Shown in pieces: positions 1-5,640 of a stretch of DNA of 6,480 bases. The stretch covers positions 1-6,480 of the forward strand of contig CAMDWF010000133.1 of NCBI GenBank assembly GCA_945878795.1. The letters are read 5' to 3'. Each line of letters begins with the position of its first letter. The first letter of the stretch is position 1. The notes under the pieces were generated by a model. That model ran no database searches, was not told the DNA's origin, and worked only from the letters and a program-made list of their open reading frames with translations. The stretch is from Synechococcus sp. UW140 (lineage in GTDB: Bacteria; Cyanobacteriota; Cyanobacteriia; PCC-6307; Cyanobiaceae). The translations under genes were made by a program, and so were the position numbers.

Positions 1-259
1 AGGCATGGCTCTTGGGTGCAACTGAGATGTTCCTACAATGAAGCTTCGCCATGGATGCGGGGTTTTTGCAACAATTAAATAATCGTAAAATTTGCACATG
101 TTCAAGGCCTGCGTTCGTCCCCACCCACTGCCGGGGCATGGAGGCCTGATGGGGTAATCGGCGTGGGCACCCATACGGACACCCTTTGGGCCCTACCAAT
201 CGCAGAAACCGCTGCCGCAGCCAATCGTCCTGGCCAGAGAATCCCTGCCCCTGAAGCGC
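1..259. other. Intergenic region, no supportable gene
   Basis: This stretch lies downstream of the antiporter and is cut by the left window edge. Bases 67-98 are AT-rich, unlike the flanks. One minus-strand frame stays open from an ATG near 140 to the window edge (about 46 codons), but its translation resembles no family I know and no convincing ribosome-binding site precedes it. I found no hairpin followed by a T-run that would end the antiporter transcript. Confidence 0.5.
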
Positions 260-1429
260 TCAACCCCCGGCAGTTGCGCCGATTGTTTTTGGTTGCCCCT
301 GCAGCCGCCGTTCCAACAAGATCAGCCCCACCACCGTGGTGAAACTCACCATCAGCACCAGGGCTGAAAACTGCACGGCATTGATCACCCCAGCCGCCAG
401 GGCGGTGCTGGCGAACACCAACCCCGGCAGACCGCGGGGCATCAGCCCGTAGATCACCAGCCAGCGGTCGATGCCGTTGCGCCGGTCGTTGGCGTTAATG
501 CCAAGGCCGCAGAGCAGCTTTGAAACCACCGCCAGCAGCAGCAGGAAAAGAGCTAGCACCCAGGCCTGGCTCTGCAACAAGCTGCCCGCCTGGATGCGCA
601 TGCCGACGCTGATGAAATAAAGGGGCAGGAACACTTCCGAGAGCAGCGTCAGCAGCCCCTCCAGCCGCTGCGGTTCGGGGTTGAGGCGATTGAACAGCAC
701 GCCGCCCCACAGCGCCCCCAGCAGGGAAGTGAGGCCGCTGGCTTCCCCAACCCAGGCGGATCCGATCATCAGGGTCAGCACCGTCAGGGGGCTGCTGGGG
801 GGGGCGCCCCCGCGTTGGTGCCAGAGGTCCGCCAGCACCACACTCGCCGCGGCAGCCCCCAGACCCAGGACCATGCCAGGCCATCCCGGGCCACCGTTCC
901 AGTTGCTGCCCCCCAAGGCCACCGAGAGGCTCAGCAGGCCGATGGCGGGCAGGTCGTCGAGCACGGAGACCCCCACCAGCAACCGGCCCGAAGGGGTGTG
1001 CAGGGCGCCCCGTTGGGCCAGGAGCCGCAGGGTGACGCCAGTGCCGGTGGCGGCCACGCAGGTCAGACAAAGCAGCGCCGTCGCCGGGGCCATGCCGAAG
1101 CCCAGTGTCAGCGGCCAGTAGCCCAGCAGCGGCGCCAGGCAGCTCAGGGCCACCAGCCGCACAATCGTGCCGCGCCGGGAGGCCAGCAGATCGCCGCGCA
1201 CCTCCAGACCCACCTGGAAGAACAGGGTCAACACCCCCAGTTCCGTCAGGCCGCTCAGCGGTTTGATCGCAGCGAAGGGCAGCAGGCTGTTGCCCAGCAC
1301 AAAGCCAATCACCAGCTCCACCACGATCGCCGGCACCGCCCAGCGGGCCATGGTGCCGGCACTGAGCCGGGCCAGGGCCAGCCCCACCAGCAGGATTAAA
1401 AGCGTTGTCAGAACGGTGGGTGATTGCAG
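260..1429 (-). CDS. CPA2-family cation:proton antiporter (Na+/H+ exchanger domain)
   Basis: This is an inner-membrane secondary transporter that probably exchanges Na+ or K+ for H+. With the start chosen here it has 389 residues, almost entirely hydrophobic helices, matching the Na_H_Exchanger (PF00999) core. Visible landmarks are a DD pair at residues 158-159 (SVLDDLPAIG), the 'SVGM' motif at 274-277, a lysine at 304 in 'VSKLL', and 'MPRG' at 330-333. In the CPA2 protein NapA, an Asp pair near 156-157 and a Lys near 305 form the ion/proton site, so both residues and spacing fit. There is no C-terminal TrkA-N domain, so it is not a full KefB/KefC. The frame extends upstream to TTG codons at 1483 and 1528, but those extra residues look non-conserved, whereas the CTG at 1427-1429 follows a GGAGG. 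The family is clear; the ion and exact start are not. Confidence 0.88.
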   Translation of the reverse strand: MQSPTVLTTLLILLVGLALARLSAGTMARWAVPAIVVELVIGFVLGNSLLPFAAIKPLSGLTELGVLTLFFQVGLEVRGDLLASRRGTIVRLVALSCLAPLLGYWPLTLGFGMAPATALLCLTCVAATGTGVTLRLLAQRGALHTPSGRLLVGVSVLDDLPAIGLLSLSVALGGSNWNGGPGWPGMVLGLGAAAASVVLADLWHQRGGAPPSSPLTVLTLMIGSAWVGEASGLTSLLGALWGGVLFNRLNPEPQRLEGLLTLLSEVFLPLYFISVGMRIQAGSLLQSQAWVLALFLLLLAVVSKLLCGLGINANDRRNGIDRWLVIYGLMPRGLPGLVFASTALAAGVINAVQFSALVLMVSFTTVVGLILLERRLQGQPKTIGATAGG

Positions 1430-1436
1430 GGTGCTG

Positions 1437-1441
1437 CCTCC
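1437..1441 (-). promoter_or_regulatory. Strong Shine-Dalgarno (GGAGG) deciding the antiporter start
   Basis: Read on the minus strand, GGAGG is followed by seven bases (CAGCACC) and then the in-frame codon CTG, 33 codons inside the longest open frame. The next residues (QSPTVLTTLLILLVG) begin the first membrane helix. No ATG or GTG is available nearby in this frame. The spacing is ideal for initiation, which argues for a rare CTG start over the upstream TTG codons. This is an inference from spacing only. Confidence 0.5.
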
Positions 1442-1817
1442 GCCGGGCCGTAATGCTGCCGCCCAGTCTGTACTTTTAGGCAAACATTTCTGGCTTGCCG
1501 TTGGGCCGCAATGGGGATGCCAGTGCAATTCAGCCGCCTTTGCAGCGATTGGTCCTGAATTTGAAGCTGAGGCGTCCCAGGGCAGGCAAAAGGTTCAAAT
1601 CTGGCGACTTCAGGCCTGATTCATGCGATAACAGTGTCACCCTGCTCAAGGCACCGCCATGATCCCGCTGCTACCAAGCCCAGCAAAGACCTTGCATCGG
1701 CCCCGCAGCAGGCCCGGCAGGGTGGGTTTTGCCTTGGGGGTTCCAGCGGGGCGGGTACTGCCCCCGACCCATCAGTGCTCCAAACCCCAAACCGACCGGC
1801 TGCGGCGGCGGGCCCGG

Positions 1818-1991
1818 ATGGTGCGGGAAGCGGTGATCACAGCCTGGATCACCTTGCTGCTGACCAGTGTGGCGGTAGCAGCCCCGGCCACCTTGCAACA
1901 AAGTCCGCTGACAACAATACGGTCCATGCAGCAGCTTTTGCTTCCAATGGTCGGCGGGCATCCTTCTTCCGCCTTGATCGACTGCCCCTGA
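1818..1991 (+). CDS. Possible small secreted or membrane peptide (57 aa), unrecognised
   Basis: The frame from the ATG at 1818 encodes 57 residues. The N-terminus has a charged start (MVRE), a hydrophobic stretch over about residues 5-18 (AVITAWITLLLTSVAV) and an 'AVAAPA' segment resembling a signal-peptidase site near residues 18-22. The remainder is short and shows no known motif; it ends in 'ALIDCP'. The same frame extends upstream to an ATG at 1659, preceded by AAGG at seven bases' spacing, giving 110 residues, but the extra N-terminal part is basic, proline-rich and looks non-coding. No good ribosome-binding site precedes 1818. A hairpin follows the stop. I do not recognise a family, and it may be a chance frame in GC-rich DNA. 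Confidence 0.22.
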   Translation: MVREAVITAWITLLLTSVAVAAPATLQQSPLTTIRSMQQLLLPMVGGHPSSALIDCP

Positions 1992-2007
1992 GGGCCATGC
2001 GCTTGGG

Positions 2008-2032
2008 GCCTCGCCAACTGAATTGGCTAGGC
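2008..2032. terminator. Imperfect hairpin after the small ORF
   Basis: GCCTCGCCAA and TTGGCTAGGC can pair as a ten-position stem with one mismatch around a five-base loop (CTGAA). It begins 16 bases after the stop of the possible small gene. There is no T-run on either side, so it is not a classical intrinsic terminator. It could end or stabilise a transcript from the spacer, or be a protein-binding site. Confidence 0.3.
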
Positions 2033-2114
2033 GGGGCCCGATATATTCAAAACCTAGAAAGCAAGAAATCAAAGGAGCTATTCCTTATTAAAAAATTTGC
2101 ATTATGTTACATCT

Positions 2115-2143
2115 TTGACATTTTTCTGAATCAGGAATACAGG
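2115..2143 (+). promoter_or_regulatory. Weak sigma-70-like promoter candidate for the CAX operon
   Basis: A perfect TTGACA (2115-2120) is followed by 17 bases and then TACAGG (2138-2143), which matches the -10 consensus at only three positions. It sits in the AT-rich part of the spacer, about 150 bases before the CAX start. The -35 match and location are good, the -10 is poor, and cyanobacterial promoters often lack a -35 element. Confidence 0.2.
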
Positions 2144-2294
2144 TTTTGATCGTATCAGTTTGGACTTCACGACCAGGTTCGTCAGAAATCCAACATCGTA
2201 AGCAGAGTGCACGAGCGAACACGGCGCTATTGCTATTGAAAATCAGTGGCTTTGGCCGCCCTTCCCCTCACAATGGGTGCACGTTTAGGTCTCC

Positions 2295-3392
2295 ATGACG
2301 CTCCGCACCACCATTGCCCTTGGGATGCTGGCCTTCGTGCCCCTTTCCATCGCCGCCGAAACCCTGCACTGGGGCGATGGCGCCGTCTTTGTCACTTCGA
2401 TCCTGGCCATCATTCCCCTGGCGATCTGGCTCAGTACCGCCACCGAAGAGCTGGCCGTCGCCCTTGGACCCTCGATCGGGGCCCTGCTCAATGCCCTGTT
2501 CGGCAACGCCACCGAATTGATCATCGCCTTGACAGCCCTGCGGGCTGGCCTGGTGGACATCGTCAAGGCCAGCATCACCGGCACCATTGCGGCCAATCTG
2601 CTGCTGGCCCTGGGCCTCTCGATGCTGGTGGGAGGCATCGGCCGCCGTGAACAAAGCTTCCAGCCGGTGTTGGCTCGCGTCAACGGCACCGCCATGACCC
2701 TGGCGGTGCTGGCCATCGTCATCCCCAGCCTTACCCAGATGGGCCAGGGCGAGAGCGGTGTCGTCGGCAGTGAATCGTTCTCGCTGTTTGTGGCCTGGGT
2801 GCTGTTGCTCGTTTACGTCCTCACCCTGTTGTTTTCGCTGCGCACCCACCGGGGGCTCTATGAAGTGGCGGAAGCGGATCTGGAGGACCAGGGCCTCCCC
2901 CATGGCGAGCGGCCGAAGTTACTGCCCTGGTTGCTGGTGCTGGTCCTGGCGACCGCCGGCGTCGCCTACGAATCGGAAATGTTCGTCGGGGTGGTTGAGG
3001 GGGTAACTGAGAGCGTCGGACTCAGCCCCCTGTTCACCGGTGTGGTGCTGTTGCCATTGCTGGGGGGCGTGGCCGAATACCTGACCGCCGTGTCCATGGC
3101 CCGCAAGGACAAGATGGACCTGGCGGTATCGGTGGCCCTCGGCTCCACCCTGCTGGTGGCCCTGCTGGTGGTGCCCCTGCTGGTGCTGATCGGCCCCCTG
3201 CTGGGTCATCCGATCGACCTGCATTTCGAGCTCTATGAACTTGTCGCCATCGTCACCGCCGTGGTGGTGAGCAACTTGGTCAGCCTGGATGGCCGCTCCG
3301 ATTGGCTCGAAGGGGTGTTGCTGTTGGCGGCTTACGTCATTCTGGCGGCAGGCTTCTATTTCCAGCCCGCCGTGCTGGGCGCCGCCACCTGA
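2295..3392 (+). CDS. cax: Calcium/proton exchanger, CAX family
   Basis: This 365-residue polytopic membrane protein should export Ca2+ (or a similar divalent cation) from the cytoplasm in exchange for protons. It has two homologous halves of hydrophobic helices joined by an acidic loop at about residues 191-208, the usual CAX layout. The first half carries the canonical c-1 motif GNATELIIAL at 70-79. The second repeat is divergent: where the family normally has GN..EH, this protein reads GGVAEY at 257-262, and the usual GSS.Q segment reads GSTLL at 283-287. The catalytic glutamates 74 and 261 are kept. The downstream 'MARKDKMDL' (268-276) is typical of the family. ATG at 2295 is chosen because it starts just before the first helix; only a weak AGG precedes it. 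The gene is followed after one base by a pentapeptide-repeat gene, so they are probably cotranscribed. Family assignment is firm; ion specificity is inferred. Confidence 0.92.
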   Translation: MTLRTTIALGMLAFVPLSIAAETLHWGDGAVFVTSILAIIPLAIWLSTATEELAVALGPSIGALLNALFGNATELIIALTALRAGLVDIVKASITGTIAANLLLALGLSMLVGGIGRREQSFQPVLARVNGTAMTLAVLAIVIPSLTQMGQGESGVVGSESFSLFVAWVLLLVYVLTLLFSLRTHRGLYEVAEADLEDQGLPHGERPKLLPWLLVLVLATAGVAYESEMFVGVVEGVTESVGLSPLFTGVVLLPLLGGVAEYLTAVSMARKDKMDLAVSVALGSTLLVALLVVPLLVLIGPLLGHPIDLHFELYELVAIVTAVVVSNLVSLDGRSDWLEGVLLLAAYVILAAGFYFQPAVLGAAT

Positions 3393-3393
3393 G

Positions 3394-4668
3394 ATGACGC
3401 AATTCGAAGACGAACTGTTTTCCGCATTGCCAGCCCAAGAGCCCCTGCCGGGCGAACCGGTGCAGCTGCAGCGATCGGCCGCCGGCCAAGCCAGCCGCAA
3501 CGAGGAGGTGCCCCTGTTTCGGGCCAGCAATGCCTGGTTGCGGCTGCAGCGCTCCAGCTCGCTGCAACTGCTGCTGGCCCTGCTGGTCACCCTGGTGGCC
3601 CTGGTGGGCGGTTATGCACCCCTGACCCTGGTGGCCTCCCTGGTGCTGGTGGCCCTGGCCCTGGTCCAGCTGCTGCCACCGCTGTGGCGTCAATTGAGCG
3701 GCCGCCTCGATGATGGGCCCACCGCCCTGGCCTTGGCGGTGCTGGCATTAGTGATAGCGGCGGTGACGATTCCGTTGAGCCTGGGCTGGCTCGATCCGTT
3801 TTTAAACCTGTTTCGTACGCGCAATTGGGAGGCCGTCGGTGCCCTCGGCGAGGGGGTGGTGGGCGCCTTCGGCCAGATCCTGGTGGCCCTGGTGGCCCTG
3901 TTGATTGCCTGGCGACAGGTGATGGTGGATCAACGGCTCACCACCCAACAGAACCGCATCACCCAGGCCCAGACGATCGACAGCTTCATCCACGGCCTCT
4001 CGGAATTGATCAGCGATGAAGAGGGAATGCTGGAGGACTGGCCCCTGGAGCGCATGCTGGCCGAAGGGCGATTGGCGGCGGTGATCAGCAGCATCGACCG
4101 CGAAGGCAAGGCCCGCATCCTGCGCTTCCTTTCCAATGCTCGCCTGCTGACCCCCCTGCGCCGTGACAACCGACTGGGTCGGGCGATTCTTGATGGCCAG
4201 GGCAACTACGAGGAAGACCGGCTCAGTGGCATTCCGGTGATCCGCCTCAAGGACATGCTCAAGGGGGCCGACCTGAGCGGCACGGACCTGCGCGGCATTG
4301 ATTTCAACGGCGCCGACCTGCGCGGCTGTGATTTCCACCTGGCCGACCTCAGCGACGCCAACCTGGCCCGCACCAACCTGGCTGGCGCCAGCCTGGAAGG
4401 GGCCCGGCTGGAGGGCACCCGGTTTTTCTTCGGCCGGGCCCAAACCGCCTCCCCCAGCGCCTCCAGCGGCCCCGTCGACCTGCGCAGTGGTGCCGGCAGC
4501 GGCGCCGTGGTCGAAAATCTCAACCTGGCCGCCGTGCGGGGCCTCGATGCCCAAAGCCACCAATACCTCGCCTCCTGGAGCGGCCCCCGCTCCCGCCGCA
4601 CCCTGCCCGGCGGCTGCCGCGGCATCCCCGACAAGCTGCTGCCGCCGCCCGCCCTGCGCCAGGCCTGA
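3394..4668 (+). CDS. Membrane-anchored pentapeptide-repeat protein
   Basis: The protein has 424 residues. After a soluble N-terminus of about 55 residues there are hydrophobic segments at about 57-73, 76-95, 110-131 and 155-174, suggesting four membrane helices. A charged, probably helical cytoplasmic region follows at 175-285, including 'QQNRITQAQTIDSFIHGLSE' and 'RILRFL'. About eleven A(D/N)LXX-type pentapeptides occupy 287-343 (for example GADLSGTDLRGIDF), which should form a short right-handed beta-helix used for protein contact. A Ser/Gly-rich linker and a conserved-looking basic, proline-rich tail end the protein. Its biochemical role is unknown; pentapeptide modules are not enzymes. 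The start ATG lies one base after the CAX stop (TGAGATG), implying translational coupling; no separate ribosome-binding site is evident. A partner or regulator of the exchanger is a reasonable guess, not shown. The hydrophobic part is coded by repetitive CTG/GTG-rich DNA. Confidence 0.85.
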   Translation: MTQFEDELFSALPAQEPLPGEPVQLQRSAAGQASRNEEVPLFRASNAWLRLQRSSSLQLLLALLVTLVALVGGYAPLTLVASLVLVALALVQLLPPLWRQLSGRLDDGPTALALAVLALVIAAVTIPLSLGWLDPFLNLFRTRNWEAVGALGEGVVGAFGQILVALVALLIAWRQVMVDQRLTTQQNRITQAQTIDSFIHGLSELISDEEGMLEDWPLERMLAEGRLAAVISSIDREGKARILRFLSNARLLTPLRRDNRLGRAILDGQGNYEEDRLSGIPVIRLKDMLKGADLSGTDLRGIDFNGADLRGCDFHLADLSDANLARTNLAGASLEGARLEGTRFFFGRAQTASPSASSGPVDLRSGAGSGAVVENLNLAAVRGLDAQSHQYLASWSGPRSRRTLPGGCRGIPDKLLPPPALRQA

Positions 4669-4681
4669 ACCAGCGCAGGGC
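4651..4681 (+). terminator. GC-rich hairpin spanning the pentapeptide gene's stop codon
   Basis: GCCCTGCGC (4651-4659) and GCGCAGGGC (4673-4681) form a perfect nine-pair stem with a 13-base loop. The TGA stop of the pentapeptide-repeat gene (4666-4668) lies inside the loop. No T-run follows, so it would be a non-canonical terminator or a 3'-end stabilising structure. It is placed correctly to separate the CAX operon from the tRNA gene. Confidence 0.4.
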
Positions 4682-4757
4682 TGGGTTGCCAATCCGGGAT
4701 CACCGCAGGGTCATGGCATCATGGAAAGGCAGGCGTTCGTGGATCGGCTGCAGCCCT

Positions 4758-4842
4758 GGAGGGGTGGTCGAGTGGTTGATGGCTCCGGTCTTGAAAACCG
4801 GCGTGCCGAAAGGCACCGTGGGTTCGAATCCCACCTCCTCCG
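4758..4842 (+). tRNA. tRNA-Ser (anticodon UGA)
   Basis: All arms can be folded by eye. The acceptor strand GGAGGGG pairs with CTCCTCC (one G-U), followed by discriminator G at 4842. The anticodon stem is CCGGT/ACCGG around the loop CTTGAAA, giving anticodon TGA at 4792-4794, which reads UCA and, by wobble, other UCN codons. The long variable arm GTGCC-GAAA-GGCAC (4803-4816) is the class II mark of serine tRNA. The T arm is GTGGG-TTCGAAT-CCCAC. No 3' CCA is encoded, so it must be added enzymatically. The gene lies between the CAX operon and a methyltransferase gene on the same strand; no clear promoter or T-rich terminator of its own is visible (only TTTT at 4843-4846). Confidence 0.97.
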
Positions 4843-4923
4843 TTTTGCTCCCCTGCTGCTGCTGGCATGGGTCTCTGCCCCAGCCCGCTGCTGAGGGAGC
4901 CCCTGGTGCTGGGGCCGACCAGG

Positions 4924-5577
4924 ATGGTGCCAGCTGTACCGTCGCTGCCAGTGCGTTTCTCCGAGGCCTGCGAACGCAACAAGGAGCCGATTTTGCTGAA
5001 GCTGCGCGACTGGCTGCCGCCGCGGGCGCGGGTGCTGGAGTTGGGCTCCGGCAGCGGCCAGCATGCCGTCCATTTCGCCCGCCATCTGGCCGGCCTGCAG
5101 TGGCAGCCCAGCGACCGGGCCGAGTACCTGGGCGAGCTCAGGCAACGGATCAGCCTGGAGGGCCCCAGGGACCTGGCCCCCGGAGCCCGGCTGGCCGATC
5201 CGATCGAGCTGGATGTGGACCGCCCCGATCAGTGGCCGCAGGGGCCCTACGAGGCGGTATTCAGCGCCAACACCACCCACATCATGGCGGCGGCGTCGGT
5301 GCCCCGCCTGCTGGCCGGCGCGGCGCGGCTGCTTGCGCCCGGCGGCCTGCTGCTGCTCTACGGACCCTTCCTTGGCGGTGGTGTGCCCACGGCAGCCAGC
5401 AATGCCGCCTTCGATGCCCACCTGCGCAGCCTCGATCCGCGCATGGGAGTGCGCGATGCCCAGGTGGTTACGGATCAGGCCCTCAACTTTGGCCTCGAGG
5501 CGCTGGCCGATGGGGCGATGCCTGCCAATAACCGCATCCTGGTTTTTCGGAAGCGGGGCCCGGCCTCTTTAGCTTGA
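4924..5577 (+). CDS. DUF938 family class I SAM-dependent methyltransferase
   Basis: The 217-residue soluble protein belongs to DUF938 (PF06080), predicted methyltransferases whose substrate is not established. Near the N-terminus is 'RFSEACERNKEPIL' (11-24), typical of the family. The SAM-binding motif I is LELGSGSGQHAVHFA (38-52). 'SANTTHIM' (114-121) corresponds to the family's N..HI segment, 'LLLYGPF' (143-149) follows the post-motif strand, and the end 'MPANNRILVFRK' is the usual DUF938 C-terminal signature. The fold looks complete and the length fits the family. The frame also opens at ATG 4867, adding 19 residues that look unconserved and start only 24 bases after the tRNA; neither start has a good ribosome-binding site, and I prefer 4924 because it begins just before the conserved region. 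The gene converges on the YHYH gene, whose stop is 63 bases away. Confidence 0.87.
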   Translation: MVPAVPSLPVRFSEACERNKEPILLKLRDWLPPRARVLELGSGSGQHAVHFARHLAGLQWQPSDRAEYLGELRQRISLEGPRDLAPGARLADPIELDVDRPDQWPQGPYEAVFSANTTHIMAAASVPRLLAGAARLLAPGGLLLLYGPFLGGGVPTAASNAAFDAHLRSLDPRMGVRDAQVVTDQALNFGLEALADGAMPANNRILVFRKRGPASLA

Positions 5578-5640
5578 GGATGGGACCTGGAATCAACAGA
5601 TGAGTGGGGCAGCAACGAGGCGGGGGGGTGTGAGCTCGAA

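Larger units (their letters stand above)
1530..2294. other. Long intergenic region between divergent transporter genes
   Basis: This spacer separates the minus-strand antiporter from the plus-strand CAX operon, so it should carry promoters for both. Roughly the first 500 bases are GC-rich and open in several frames without recognisable products. The only plausible coding piece is a short signal-peptide-like frame (1818-1991). About 16 bases after its stop is an imperfect hairpin. Bases 2041-2140 are clearly AT-rich and contain a weak sigma-70-like promoter candidate. The last 150 bases before the CAX start would be a long 5' leader; I saw no riboswitch or known small RNA motif in it. Confidence 0.5.

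Noticed and set aside
495..1070. Long minus-strand frame (191 codons) inside the antiporter gene
   Set aside because: Its translation is Gly/Ala/Arg/Pro-rich low complexity with no family likeness, as expected for the shadow frame of a GC-rich gene; the overlapping frame gives a clear antiporter.
1659..1817. N-terminal extension of the possible small secreted peptide
   Set aside because: AAGG at proper spacing precedes ATG 1659, but the 53 added residues are basic and proline-rich and would bury the signal peptide, so they are unlikely to be translated as part of it.
1634..2149. Plus-strand frame of 171 codons across the spacer
   Set aside because: It starts at GTG without a ribosome-binding site, has a biased non-protein-like composition and runs through the AT-rich island and hairpin.
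3289..3393. Upstream in-frame extension of the pentapeptide-repeat protein into the CAX gene
   Set aside because: It would overlap CAX by 104 bases and give an unlikely Cys/Trp/Pro-rich N-terminus; ATG 3394 right after the CAX stop fits a coupled start.
3880..3900. Short tandem repeat CTGGTGGCC in the pentapeptide gene
   Set aside because: It encodes LVALVAL in a membrane helix; similar CTG/GTG repetition occurs through all hydrophobic segments, so it reflects codon bias, not a separate element.
4867..4923. Alternative upstream ATG for the DUF938 methyltransferase
   Set aside because: It would add 19 residues without family likeness and lacks a ribosome-binding site; kept only as an alternative in the gene entry.
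4686..5531. Plus-strand frame of 281 codons running through the tRNA and methyltransferase
   Set aside because: It overlaps the tRNA-Ser gene and is a shadow of the methyltransferase in another frame, with low-complexity Gly/Ala/Arg/Pro composition.
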